Source: Providencia hangzhouensis (GTDB lineage: Bacteria; Pseudomonadota; Gammaproteobacteria; Enterobacterales; Enterobacteriaceae). From it: a stretch of 64,000 bases of DNA. The stretch covers positions 3,038,001 to 3,102,000 of the forward strand of contig NZ_CP135052.1 in the NCBI RefSeq assembly GCF_029193595.2, in the 5' to 3' direction. Position 1 is the first letter of the stretch; every line of letters begins with the position of its first letter. Under the pieces are notes generated by a model that was not told the DNA's origin, did not search any database, and worked only from the letters and a program-made list of their open reading frames with translations. Positions 9,435-18,070 of this stretch are shown piece after piece. A program made the position numbers and the translations under genes.

Positions 9435-10487
9435 TTACCCCCGACATGTCGACACTGGTGCTTGGCGAGATACGTAACTATCTAATAATGGCCCTACAAG
9501 CACTTGTTCAACATCTTGAATAGTACGGATCTGATGATGACAACGCCAAATAACAGAGAAATAATTCTTTTCGGGTTCAAAATAGAGGGTATCTACCTTA
9601 GGTGTTAGCAATACTACCTCGCCATCACGCTGATATAATCGTACGGGGACATTATTTAACCTTGGAAGCTTGAAATGAATTTCTGGACGAGTCGGATGTA
9701 TATTGGTTAACGTAATCACTTCATTACCGACAGGAAAATCAATCTGTTGGTCATCTGGTACAGATTGGAAATAACATTCATCAAAATCATCCGGTAGAAA
9801 CGGTGCCGTTTCATTACGCCATTTATCATCGAAAGTTCCCGCGTATTTCACACGCTCCCCGTAATGGCGGGGTAATACTGAGAGGGCAATAGGCTTAACA
9901 TCATTATCAGGTGCATCGACTAGTTCTTTTGGGTTTTCTAATTGGGGCATCATCATCTCCCCATTCGGTTTTTCTAAAGAAAAATAACCTCTTCCTAATG
10001 GATTAATAGAGTGAGAGATCATCTCATCTTGGAAATGATACTGCCCACCAAAAGCAAAACCATAATGTAAAGGAACGGTTGTAAACGGAGTCACATCACC
10101 TGCCGTATAATGTTCAGTTCCCTGTTGCCACTGTCGGTAACCAATGACAGAGAGACTTTTTTTCATTTCACCGACCTGTACCGATACCATTAAATGCTGA
10201 GTCGGTTCGGCATTCGGTGCAAACGCGTTAGCATTAAAGATCACATCACACTTATGCTTTCTTAAGACAAAGTCAGCATCATAAAGAGGAACAGAAGTTC
10301 CCACTTCACCAGTATATGTATCCGTATAAGCCAGTGCTTTAGGAGGAATAATTGGACGTGCAAGTTGATTATCATCAGGTAAATGGTAGCTAGCTTTCAT
10401 CACCACAACCAGATATTCAAATCCCGCTTTATCAATCATCACTGTCGCTTTAGCCGTCGTATGTTTAGCGTTATTTATCAACTCCAT
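9435..10487 (-). CDS. DUF2169 T6SS adaptor protein
   Basis: About 350 aa from the ATG of MELINNAKH; an upstream in-frame TTG overlaps the previous gene and is less likely. The sequence carries the DUF2169 pattern: ...VVVMKASYHL..., DFVLRKHKCDVIFNANAFAP, FGGQYHF, NPLGRGYF. DUF2169 proteins are adaptors that load PAAR-type effectors onto VgrG. The gene lies between the DUF6484 gene and the KS-like gene, the usual order of such modules. No signal peptide. Confidence 0.8.
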   Translation of the reverse strand: MELINNAKHTTAKATVMIDKAGFEYLVVVMKASYHLPDDNQLARPIIPPKALAYTDTYTGEVGTSVPLYDADFVLRKHKCDVIFNANAFAPNAEPTQHLMVSVQVGEMKKSLSVIGYRQWQQGTEHYTAGDVTPFTTVPLHYGFAFGGQYHFQDEMISHSINPLGRGYFSLEKPNGEMMMPQLENPKELVDAPDNDVKPIALSVLPRHYGERVKYAGTFDDKWRNETAPFLPDDFDECYFQSVPDDQQIDFPVGNEVITLTNIHPTRPEIHFKLPRLNNVPVRLYQRDGEVVLLTPKVDTLYFEPEKNYFSVIWRCHHQIRTIQDVEQVLVGPLLDSYVSRQAPVSTCRG

Positions 10488-10501
10488 ATTCCTAGTCCCC
10501 T

Positions 10502-11032
10502 TCAATTAACTTGCACTGAACCGCCCTTAATACGGTTCGTTGCTGAAGCATAGTTATCAATATAAAGCGCTTTTATTTGCACAAAACCATCCGCAGTAAG
10601 AGTTAAACTCGACTCACCACACTGTAATGTAATAGATTCACTTGCTTGAATATGTAACTGCCCATGCTCTGGAGACGAAAACATCATGTTATTTAACGGA
10701 GTTTCTGGCAATATCATCGAATGATTGTTTTGTTGGATCAGCCCCATGATTAGTGGGTTCTGCTTATTACCATTGATAAATTGAATTGCACAAATTTTAC
10801 CTATGTCTGACTCCACTATCGGCGCTAAACTCAACGCTAAAATAGGTGTATCAATCTCATTTAATGCAATAAATACACTTTTCTCACTGTAGCTAACAAG
10901 CCGAGCTAATTGAATCGATGGAAGTCTTGCTTGCTCTTCAGCCAAAGAAAGAGGTTCTGTTTGTTCAATGATTTCATCTAGAAGTGATGGATCATTTGGT
11001 CGTATTTCATTGGTTATGGATAATTTTGTCAT
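10502..11032 (-). CDS. DUF6484-type T6SS accessory protein
   Basis: 176 aa. The middle resembles the OB-like DUF6484 domain (ILALSLAPIVESDIGKICAIQFINGNKQNPLIMGLIQ), and the C-terminus ends IDNYASATNRIKGGSVQVN, a hallmark of these VgrG-associated proteins. It starts 2 bp after vgrG and precedes the DUF2169 adaptor, so it is probably part of effector loading. Its biochemical role is unknown. Confidence 0.7.
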   Translation of the reverse strand: MTKLSITNEIRPNDPSLLDEIIEQTEPLSLAEEQARLPSIQLARLVSYSEKSVFIALNEIDTPILALSLAPIVESDIGKICAIQFINGNKQNPLIMGLIQQNNHSMILPETPLNNMMFSSPEHGQLHIQASESITLQCGESSLTLTADGFVQIKALYIDNYASATNRIKGGSVQVN

Positions 11033-11034
11033 GA

Positions 11035-13224
11035 CTAATTACCTAAAATAGTTTTAGCTTTAAATGTAATATCGCCATTAGCTTTAAGGAACTGATCACC
11101 TGACGTTTCAATAATAACTTCATGACCCTGAATACGAATATATCCGTCTTTATCCATTCGCAATATCGATTTTCCACACACTATTTCAAATGAATCGCCC
11201 GCAACATATTGGATATTTTCCTTGACTATCGACGTCTTATTCGCACCAACCCTTTGTTGATAATTTTCATTGACGTGCAATTTTTTACTTTCACCCACTT
11301 CTTCATCTTGGTTTAGGGTCACTTTGACCATTTGATTTTTTTCAACCACCTCTAAATGATCAGCCAACACATGCGTAGTCCGATTATTCAACACTTTGGT
11401 ATTCATATCCTTCTGGGCATGTATAAACACTTCCTGTTTGCCGTTTTCATCCTCAAAGCGCAGCTCGTTAAACCCTTCCCCTTTATGGGTTTTCGTCCGA
11501 AACGTGGTACGGGTTTTATTTTCAGGAAAACTGATTGGAGTCGCATTGCGACCATCATAAGTACAGCCCGTGATAATCGGCCTATCAATATCCCCATTGA
11601 GGTAACTAATCTGAACGACCGTTCCGATGCGTGGAACCGCAGAAAAACCATAGCCGCCGCCACTCCAGCCCATCGCAACACGCACCCAACACGAAGCACT
11701 ATGGTCAGGCTCTCCACGTCTGTCCCAGTGAAAATGGACTTTCACCGCACCATGTTCATTGACATAGATTTCTTCACCCGGAGGGCCCACGACAGTCGCA
11801 ACTTCATCACCATCCGCGGTGGGTTTATAACGATAAGGTGGCCGCCACTCTTGCGTACCAGGGATAAAAGAAACGCTGTTCGACAACTGAGTACCATCCC
11901 CTCCGCCATTGTCTGCCAGAGGTTGAACACCATGATGACTCACGCTAATAACTTGCCAACTGTCATTCATTGGGAGGTGAGGATGATTTGATAAGGTGAA
12001 GATTTTACCGGGCATCAGCGCAAAGCAGTTTGTTGTGGCACTACCCACCTTGCTCCCATTACGTAACTGTTCAAAACGAATTTGGGTGAGTGGTTTGCCC
12101 TCTTCATCTAATTGAAAGCGACCGTAACTTTCAAAGACGCTGTGTTGCCCACCCTTTTCCAATTTATTTTCATGTCTAAGCGGGTAGGAAGGACGAATGA
12201 AATTATTGTCTTTATGAATGGTTTCATCCACACACAGGTATTCACCGTACTGCCATGTCATGGCGGTACTGTCGCTGATATCCGTATCCGCTTGCGGGTT
12301 ATACATCAGGTTAATTCCCGCCGTCATCCCCATATGTTCGTCACTGTAAAACAATTGGTTTTCTTCAAACCAAAAGTTAATCCCTTCCTCAAAGGCGAGA
12401 CGACACCAAAAATCAAAGGCGGATTCTCGCTTTTGGGTGGTGTAAATACGTTTGGGATGTAAGTCATCACGGTAAAACTTGCAGTCCGACTTCACATGCG
12501 CTTCATCCAGCAAGGTTTTTAATATGGTCGGTACGTTTTGATTTTGAAAAATACGGCTATCTTGATTAAGGGTCATTACCCACATTTCTGGACGAATATC
12601 AAAGTGATACCACGTCTTTACGCCATCCGTATTCCCTTGAACCGCCCCGGCTAAAATGCCATTCACTTTACGGACTTGGACACCATCACGCTTGACGGTT
12701 AAAGAAGAGGCGACGCCAAGGTGTTTCTGAAAATCAATAAACGGTAAGGCACTAACAGCACTAATCGAAAGGGAAAATAACGAAGACAACCCTTCCGTTA
12801 AATTAAATTCGGTAACTTGAAAAGTTTCATCGGGTAGCCCAGCAATTGAGCATGTAAACACCAAGCCACTTTCCAGACTTCCCATGCCTAGTGCATCTAA
12901 CAATGCCCCGTGAGCGGCTTGTAATGCCTGACTTTCTGAAAAAGTTTGTCCACCACCAAGTTTTAATCCACCACCAAATCCACCGCCATGGATAAGCGGG
13001 TTATTGGCTACACTGTTCAATTGGGATGTCGCCTGAGTTGCCATAGATGCCGCTGTTGATACCAAAGCCCCCCCTTGCTGGGCTAATGCTGCCGCTTTTT
13101 GTACTTTACTGGACACCAACTCATTGACTTTAGATTGCACTTTATTTTTAACTTGATTTACCGCTTCATCTTTGACAATAGAAACGGGGTCAATGGTGGT
13201 TTTTTTGGGGTCTTTGCTAAACAT
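11035..13224 (-). CDS. tssI: T6SS spike protein VgrG (TssI)
   Basis: About 729 aa from the ATG of MFSKDPKK, which has a GGAG site 7 bp upstream; an earlier in-frame ATG at 13242 is less likely. Residues ~110-490 form the gp27-like module (LVFTCSIAGLPDETFQVTEF...), then the gp5-like OB domain (GEEIYVNEHGAVKVHFHWDRRGEPDHSASCWVRV) and a beta-helix needle ending GHEVIIETSGDQFLKANGDITFKAKTILGN. There is no extra C-terminal effector domain. Unusual: ~105 N-terminal residues rich in Ala, Gln, Val and Ser come before the gp27 module. Follows hcp by 84 bp. Confidence 0.92.
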   Translation of the reverse strand: MFSKDPKKTTIDPVSIVKDEAVNQVKNKVQSKVNELVSSKVQKAAALAQQGGALVSTAASMATQATSQLNSVANNPLIHGGGFGGGLKLGGGQTFSESQALQAAHGALLDALGMGSLESGLVFTCSIAGLPDETFQVTEFNLTEGLSSLFSLSISAVSALPFIDFQKHLGVASSLTVKRDGVQVRKVNGILAGAVQGNTDGVKTWYHFDIRPEMWVMTLNQDSRIFQNQNVPTILKTLLDEAHVKSDCKFYRDDLHPKRIYTTQKRESAFDFWCRLAFEEGINFWFEENQLFYSDEHMGMTAGINLMYNPQADTDISDSTAMTWQYGEYLCVDETIHKDNNFIRPSYPLRHENKLEKGGQHSVFESYGRFQLDEEGKPLTQIRFEQLRNGSKVGSATTNCFALMPGKIFTLSNHPHLPMNDSWQVISVSHHGVQPLADNGGGDGTQLSNSVSFIPGTQEWRPPYRYKPTADGDEVATVVGPPGEEIYVNEHGAVKVHFHWDRRGEPDHSASCWVRVAMGWSGGGYGFSAVPRIGTVVQISYLNGDIDRPIITGCTYDGRNATPISFPENKTRTTFRTKTHKGEGFNELRFEDENGKQEVFIHAQKDMNTKVLNNRTTHVLADHLEVVEKNQMVKVTLNQDEEVGESKKLHVNENYQQRVGANKTSIVKENIQYVAGDSFEIVCGKSILRMDKDGYIRIQGHEVIIETSGDQFLKANGDITFKAKTILGN

Positions 13225-13308
13225 CACTAGTCTCCATGACAAAATGGATAAGAAGCGGGGAACGAAATAAAAGCGATGACGAGCCCAAAAGAGCCCGTCA
13301 AAAAGGTA

Positions 13309-13827
13309 TTACGCTTCGAGCGGTGCGCGCCAGTCATCAGCACCCGATGTGCCTGCAACCGTGTGCTCCCAGTCCACTTTGCGGTAAGACAGAGAGACTT
13401 CGATTAACTGCGTGAAATCGGCTTTTGCCGGGTCTTGGCAGTGTGGCATTTGGCAGTCAATATTGACGATAGTCGCATCGGTTAACGTGGTGGTGAAGAA
13501 ATGCTCTTGTTTACCTTCAACTGAGGTGCGGTACCATTTTAGTTCCACTTTCGGCAGCATTTCGCCAGAGGCTAAGGCGTTATACAGCAGTGGAACCGCT
13601 TTATTTAACGCCACGGTGAAACGGAACGGCTTGTGCGCACGTTGGCCTGAAGGCTGGCCGGATTGCGGGTCTGTCGGTACAGTCACAACGTGAGAAAATT
13701 CTTGCACCAGCATTTGGTCTTCATGACCTTGTACATAGATGTTACCCACAGAATCCGCAGTAAATGCACCGGCAGTGATGTTGCCTTGGGTTTTTCCTTC
13801 AATGGAAATATAGCATGGAGTTGGCAT
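13309..13827 (-). CDS. hcp: T6SS tube protein Hcp (TssD)
   Basis: 172 aa from the ATG of MPTPCYISIEG, the normal start of enterobacterial Hcp and preceded by AAGGAT 6 bp away; a longer frame from 13854 is not needed. Sequence is typical of the Hcp1 family (TAGAFTADSVGNIYVQGHEDQMLVQ..., KPFRFTVALNKAVPLLYNALASGE), and hexamers of this protein form the tube pushed out by the sheath. First gene of the minus-strand effector operon. Its codon choice looks stronger (more G/C-ending) than its neighbours, as expected for an abundant protein. Confidence 0.93.
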   Translation of the reverse strand: MPTPCYISIEGKTQGNITAGAFTADSVGNIYVQGHEDQMLVQEFSHVVTVPTDPQSGQPSGQRAHKPFRFTVALNKAVPLLYNALASGEMLPKVELKWYRTSVEGKQEHFFTTTLTDATIVNIDCQMPHCQDPAKADFTQLIEVSLSYRKVDWEHTVAGTSGADDWRAPLEA

Positions 13828-14441
13828 AGCGATATCCTTTATCAAGAATGACAAATTGAGTTAAGTAAATATAATTAACTGTTAATTTCCGTCATCTCAG
13901 CCAGTGCGCACGGTAAGATTTGAGTTAAGGATAATAAAAGCTTATGGATAGACTGTAAACCTAGCGGCCTTTTTGTATCTCCCTAGGATAAGTGACTTAG
14001 CGTAAACTGGTTGAAATATCGCTATATAATTTCAGAAAAACACTAAAAATGAATCATAACCGAATTATCATCGAACAAAAAATAGACCAAACTGCGATAA
14101 GCCCAGTAAGTTCTAATGTACATAGAAATAAACTATGTAACCAAATATTTCAATCGAAAAAGTAATTACAACAAATTGATTTTATTAAAATAGTTCCACA
14201 ATCACCATACAAGTCTTGTAAGTTTAATTTTTCCTCCTTATTTTAATAGTGTATTAATCTGCACATATCTATTTTCTTGGTGGATAAATTCATATAAAAT
14301 CAAACTAATTTCATTTAGCTCTGATAGAATCATTTTTTCATAGCGATAATAATTACATCATCTGTATCGTGTACGTATATTAGTTACGGTCAAGGCGTAC
14401 AAGTCCAATAATAAATAACTAGACTGTACTTTGAGTATCTA
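13828..14441. other. Non-coding region upstream of hcp with a short gene remnant
   Basis: 614 bp, AT-rich, with no convincing ORF. It must contain the promoter for the hcp-vgrG effector operon (minus strand), but I cannot place it with confidence. At ~14375-14411 the + strand reads ...YISYGQGVQVQ-stop, which resembles a second remnant at ~15080-15110 (CISYGQGIPLIG). These look like two decayed copies of the same gene end. Confidence 0.4.
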
Positions 14442-15017
14442 TCATGGTTTATGGTTATCAATCTGTTCCATAACAAACTGATATAATTTATCAAACTCGC
14501 CATCAGCTAAAACCCTCGCAGGGATAACAGTGCCTTCACCATCAGAAGCAAAAATAAACAGATACTCTTCCCTGATATAACATTCTTCTATATTTTGCCA
14601 AAATACCCTGACTAAGGTGCCCCTCGTCATATTGTCTATGTATTTCCTGTTAATTTTAACTTTGACTAGAGAATCAGGATCGCTATGTTCTTTTTCTTCA
14701 TTTCTATATAAGTAATGCATTTCTATTCGAAAGGTTATATACAAGCATGCTAACGAGCTGACTAAGCCACAAAAAGAAAAAAGACCTAAGTTTTTTAAGC
14801 CAGAAAAACCATCTACAACTGAATAAGCCTTATACCCAATCATCAATAAGGCGATCCCCGATACAATCGATGCTATAGCTAATAAATTCCATAGATTAGT
14901 AAATAATCTGTATGGCATTTTTTCCTTATCTACAGTAACTGGCATTTGAATGAGTTTTCGTATTTTCTCTGCTTCCAATCTTGATGGTGAAAATTGAATT
15001 TGATAACGGCTTTTCAT
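14442..15017 (-). CDS. YcxB-like membrane protein
   Basis: 191 aa from the ATG of MKSRYQIQF (AAGGA upstream; the preceding TTG is not needed). Two hydrophobic segments lie close together (~residues 46-66 and 77-97: LLAIASIVSGIALLMIGY, LGLFSFCGLVSSLACLYITF). A cytoplasmic C-terminal domain then reads LVKVKINRKYIDNMTRG...NIEECYIREEYLFIF...IPARVL, which fits the YcxB-like family. Proteins of this family sit near polymorphic toxins in many genomes, so an orphan immunity role is possible. No direct evidence for function. Confidence 0.55.
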   Translation of the reverse strand: MKSRYQIQFSPSRLEAEKIRKLIQMPVTVDKEKMPYRLFTNLWNLLAIASIVSGIALLMIGYKAYSVVDGFSGLKNLGLFSFCGLVSSLACLYITFRIEMHYLYRNEEKEHSDPDSLVKVKINRKYIDNMTRGTLVRVFWQNIEECYIREEYLFIFASDGEGTVIPARVLADGEFDKLYQFVMEQIDNHKP

Positions 15018-15079
15018 CAACTTTAATTCCTTAATTTATCATGAAGAATGAATACCAGAGTTGACTATACCTCTCTTCG

Positions 15080-15180
15080 TATTCATGCATTAGCTATGGT
15101 CAAGGTATTCCGTTAATCGGTAAGTCCGGTGGCTGTCTTTCTGAAACCGAAGAAGCCGAAGTGGAATATTTTGATAGGTG
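15080..15180 (+). pseudogene. 3' remnant of an unidentified + strand gene
   Basis: The + strand frame reads CISYGQGIPLIGKSGGC then LSETEEAEVEYFDR and a TGA at 15178-15180. It has no start codon, and a stop lies in frame just upstream (~15063). It is followed 8 bp later by a strong hairpin and T-run, as a real gene end would be. A partial second copy (YISYGQG) lies at ~14375. I cannot name the parent gene; a lost T6SS toxin C-terminus is a guess. Confidence 0.35.
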
Positions 15181-15187
15181 ATCAAAA

Positions 15188-15219
15188 TGAGCCAACTTGA
15201 GTAGTTGGCTCATTTGTTT
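15188..15219 (+). terminator. Rho-independent terminator
   Basis: Ten-bp perfect stem TGAGCCAACT / AGTTGGCTCA (15188-15197 and 15203-15212), 5-nt loop, followed by TTTGTTTTTATT on the + strand. It lies just behind the + strand gene remnant ending at 15180 and just past the end of the minus-strand gene at 15223, so it may serve both. Confidence 0.7.
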
Positions 15220-15222
15220 TTA

Positions 15223-15687
15223 TTACTTTGCTGATACTGACTGAAAATAATCTTTAACTCTAGAGGATTTAAAAAGAATATAAGTCAAGAAAATCATTAT
15301 GATTGGTAATAATAATACACCTATAACACCGCCTGTTTTCTCTGCCATGCTTGAAAACCCATTTCCTTCGAGTGCGTTATTAATCCCTTTAAATGCAGAA
15401 AAAATTGACATTAGCGTTATGATTGACCATAGAATTTTCAATAAAGCTGCTCCAATTTTTTTCTTCATTAAAACTAAAACCACAGTTAAAACTTCTACTG
15501 TCGGTAATACAAGTTGATACAATGTCAACCCAATAATTAAGAACGCCCCATCAGAGCTACTCCAGACATCAACTGATGAACTTAATCTCAACATGCTAGA
15601 AACGTAAAAAAAAGCGCCAGTTATATGTATAAGCATGAAAAGGGAAAAAACAATTAATATAACCCATAGAGAAGCGGGCATTTTCAT
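15223..15687 (-). CDS. Small four-helix membrane protein, unknown
   Basis: 154 aa from the ATG of MKMPASLW, chosen because AGGAGG lies 5 bp upstream. Four hydrophobic segments: WVILIVFSLFMLIHITGAFF, AFLIIGLTLYQLVLPTVEVL, ILWSIITLMSIFSAF and GVIGVLLLPIIMIFLTYIL. No family recognised. The start codon and part of the ribosome site lie inside a perfect 10-bp inverted repeat. It stands alone upstream of the YcxB-like gene with 205 bp between them; both may be cassettes of orphan immunity type (inference). Confidence 0.5.
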   Translation of the reverse strand: MKMPASLWVILIVFSLFMLIHITGAFFYVSSMLRLSSSVDVWSSSDGAFLIIGLTLYQLVLPTVEVLTVVLVLMKKKIGAALLKILWSIITLMSIFSAFKGINNALEGNGFSSMAEKTGGVIGVLLLPIIMIFLTYILFKSSRVKDYFQSVSAK

Positions 15688-15716
15688 AACGACCTCCTGT
15701 GTCAAAGGTCGTTATG
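15685..15716 (-). promoter_or_regulatory. Perfect inverted repeat enclosing a start codon
   Basis: CATAACGACC at 15685-15694 pairs perfectly with GGTCGTTATG at 15707-15716, with 12 bp between. On the minus-strand transcript the arm near the gene contains the ATG and the spacer contains most of AGGAGG. As RNA it could mask the start; as DNA it could be an operator. Confidence 0.5.
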
Positions 15717-15986
15717 TTAATTTAACTTAAGTCAAGTGTCATTGTTTTGTTCAATGTCGCTTCTTGCATATTTTTATGCCTATTGATACTCAACGATTTT
15801 TCAAATATATATCACTGACACGAAACCCAATAATTAAAATTAATATCAATCAGTTAAATTAAATCCATGACACCCCTGTCATTTCCCTTCATTTTTCTCT
15901 CGAAAAAAAGCCAAATAGCCGGACATAACCTGCCTGGTGAGGTTGTTATCGTGGTGTTCTCTTTTTCAAGCTAGGGAATAACACTG

Positions 15987-16106
15987 ATGGCAACTTACCG
16001 ATTAGATACCGATTTAGCGTTTTTACGTGAATGCAGTAATGAAAAACTGGGCTTGCTTGTGTCTGTACTGACTCATGACAGTATTGATTCACCGTTCATT
16101 GTCTAA
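15987..16106 (+). pseudogene. Truncated yaaW-type gene (DUF3944 N-terminus)
   Basis: From ATG 15987 the frame reads MATYRLDTDLAFLRECSNEK, then LGLLVSVLTHD, the conserved N-terminus of the YaaW/DUF3944 family (normally over 200 aa). After residue ~31 the match ends and a stop comes at codon 40. The following ~75 bp are of unknown origin and lead into the truncated integrase, so the gene was cut at the edge of a deletion or insertion. Confidence 0.7.
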
Positions 16107-16181
16107 TACACGCCACCAGAGCAGCGTCCCTCGCTGTTCGGGGCTTTTATGTCCTCACACAAGCTATTGTGAAACGGCGTT

Positions 16182-16359
16182 TAACGGTTGGATAAATTCC
16201 AATAGCTAAAAGTTTCTCTTTACCATCGATTCGGTATATTAACCGCCAATATTTTCCGTCATTAGTTTGAACCGATAGATACAGCCCACCACCATCAGAT
16301 AGTTTTTAGTCTTTTTCTTTAGGCTTACTGGAATCAATTTGCTTAACGGTTAGCTTCAT
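16182..16359 (-). pseudogene. 5' fragment of a P4-type integrase with a nonsense codon
   Basis: 178 bp nearly identical to the first 60 codons of the intact integrase at 38189-39400 and collinear without indels. Codon 18 is TAA (16306-16308) where the intact gene has TAC (Tyr18). Homology stops after PTV at 16182. The upstream (int-promoter) side is also duplicated, through to 16554. It is the int-end of an older element that used the same tRNA site. Confidence 0.9.
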
Positions 16360-16554
16360 TTGGGGGTACTCAAATCATGGGGTATAAATGTACCCCATAT
16401 GTACCACCTGAAGGGGGGTAGTTTTCAATAGACGATAGTAGACGTTGGAATAATGGGATTTAGTTGGAATGCTTGTTTGCTTGTTTGTTTGTATAACTTA
16501 AGGGGATTGGAAGACTTTAGAAAATGTTGCTAGAAGTGAAGATGGCGGAGGAGG
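16360..16554. repeat. Second copy of the int-tRNA junction (distal attachment site)
   Basis: This stretch repeats the DNA between the intact integrase and tRNA-Ser (39401-39576), with small indels. It ends with 16530-16554, identical to 39552-39576, which includes the last 12 nt of the tRNA (TGGCGGAGGAGG). After 16554 the two copies diverge. This marks the far boundary of the satellite and its likely core site. Confidence 0.85.
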
Positions 16555-16616
16555 GAACCACACATAGCAATCAATACATTGATAATAAATAATTATTTAA
16601 ATTCTAAATTTATAGA

Positions 16617-16635
16617 TACCCCCAAATGTACCCCC
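16617..16635. repeat. Candidate integrase arm sites, distal end
   Basis: TACCCCC occurs twice, 12 bp apart (16617 and 16629), 60-80 bp inside the distal core site. The same word recurs in the int-proximal region (39402-39462) and its duplicate (16360-16425). This is the arrangement expected of integrase arm-type sites; inference. Confidence 0.4.
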
Positions 16636-16919
16636 TAATATTTTTGTCATACCTGTTTTGAGGTGATTTTTAATCTCAATGTTAGCCCTACACTTTCTAG
16701 TAACATCATTGCATAAATATCAACAATGGCAATTTTATTGCAGATAATGAAACACCAACCAGAAATAACCCTGCCCGTATTTTTACTGCCTCCGTTTCAA
16801 ACGGAACAATAGCAACCGAAAAATATTTTTATAGGTTGCTATCTTTAAGGCATGTGGTCAATTAGAGAATAGAGAGAAAGATACGCCAACAAATGAGAAT
16901 TGATTGTTTTTAATACTAT
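16636..16919. other. Non-coding end of satellite with inverted repeats
   Basis: No ORF seen. It contains the palindrome CCGTTTCAAACGG (16792-16804) followed by a 9-bp inverted repeat ATAGCAACC / GGTTGCTAT (16809-16817, 16834-16842). The second could end transcription of the GIY-YIG gene, but it lacks a T-run on the minus strand. Confidence 0.4.
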
Positions 16920-17741
16920 TTAGTTCAGGTTATATCCAGTAATGCGAGAAGCTAATATTTCTTTCCAATATGATTCCCTTTCATATACATCTTCTTCACT
17001 AGAATTAATATCTAGAACTTCAAGTATTGCAAATTTTATATCATTTAATCTTTCTTCATTTGTAATGTTAAACTCTTCTTTCAGCCCCTTATTGCCTCCA
17101 TGACCATTATCATAATATTGACACCAGCGCCCCCAAATCCCACTTTGCCCATCAGCTTTACCAACATACAAACGCCCCGTCTTGGTATCAGTTAAGACAT
17201 AAATACCTTTCACAGATTTTAAAGCAAATTTCCAAGAACTTAAGTCATTTTCAATTATCTTACCTAGTTCGTTTCGCGTTAGGTTGATTGTCTTATAACT
17301 TTGAAATTTCTTAAATCCTATTTTTTGCGGTGTTATCTCATGTATGGCTAAATCTTCTGATAACGTTTTTGCTTCAGGATAAGAATTTCTAGCCTTATAT
17401 GCCGAATAAACATATAAACGCCCTTCATACTCACTTGTGGGGCTGACTTTCACCAAGTTATATTTATACTTTGTTTTTCCATTCTTTTCGTATGAATTAC
17501 ATCCATCGCTAATATACAAACCAGCAAAAAGCCACCTTCCAGAACGTCCAGCTTGTATAAGGGATATAACAAATTTACGTTCAAAATTTTTTCTCGCTTG
17601 GTATGACTGCCATTCGTCAAACTTAGATTCTCTATATTGATCTAAAGGGTTTTCTTTGCCATTCCATCTAGCTAAATGAACCTTTGTTTTACTTACTTCA
17701 AATTCAGGGTATAGCAGTTTTACATACTGAAATAATTGCAT
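16920..17741 (-). CDS. GIY-YIG nuclease family protein
   Basis: 273 aa. The C-terminal ~95 residues are a GIY-YIG nuclease domain: GIYVLTDTKTGRLYVGKADG, conserved Arg in IWGRWCQYYDNG, Glu in YERESYWKEIL, Asn in TGYNLN. The N-terminal ~170 residues are not recognised and may bind DNA or a partner. AAGG ribosome site before the ATG. First gene at the distal edge of the satellite, where P4-like elements commonly carry defence or cargo genes; a defence role is inference. Confidence 0.75.
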   Translation of the reverse strand: MQLFQYVKLLYPEFEVSKTKVHLARWNGKENPLDQYRESKFDEWQSYQARKNFERKFVISLIQAGRSGRWLFAGLYISDGCNSYEKNGKTKYKYNLVKVSPTSEYEGRLYVYSAYKARNSYPEAKTLSEDLAIHEITPQKIGFKKFQSYKTINLTRNELGKIIENDLSSWKFALKSVKGIYVLTDTKTGRLYVGKADGQSGIWGRWCQYYDNGHGGNKGLKEEFNITNEERLNDIKFAILEVLDINSSEEDVYERESYWKEILASRITGYNLN

Positions 17742-17835
17742 ATTATAACCTTATATCTAGTTACGAGATTAGCAACTTACTTTATACAAGAAAGTGATTT
17801 GTTAATATTTATAAAACGCAATATCTAGTATTGTT

Positions 17836-18042
17836 CTATAATTTAGACCATACATCCCATTGATAATGCTCTATATCAATATTGCTGTCTTTTGTAGCTA
17901 CTCCATTTTGCATCAGTGGGGGATTTTCTTTAATGCTTTTTAATGACTCTCCTTTATCTAGCCTTTCCCATATCTGAAATCTCGCCGATTTTCTTACCGT
18001 AGGGGATTTAATGCTCCCTCTAATCACTCCAGTTTTAAACAT
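17836..18042 (-). CDS. Small hypothetical protein
   Basis: 68 aa, basic N-terminal half (GVIRGSIKSPTVRKSARFQIWERLDKGES), no membrane segment. A GGAG ribosome site lies 6 bp before the ATG, which supports real translation. It follows the OB-fold gene by 28 bp in the same direction and probably shares its transcript. No family recognised. Confidence 0.45.
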   Translation of the reverse strand: MFKTGVIRGSIKSPTVRKSARFQIWERLDKGESLKSIKENPPLMQNGVATKDSNIDIEHYQWDVWSKL

Positions 18043-18070
18043 ATTTTCTCCAAAAGTAACCAGTACAAAC

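Noticed and set aside
11356..12462. Long ORFs antisense or out of frame to vgrG
   Set aside because: Shadows of the strongly coding vgrG gene; compositions are unlike real proteins.
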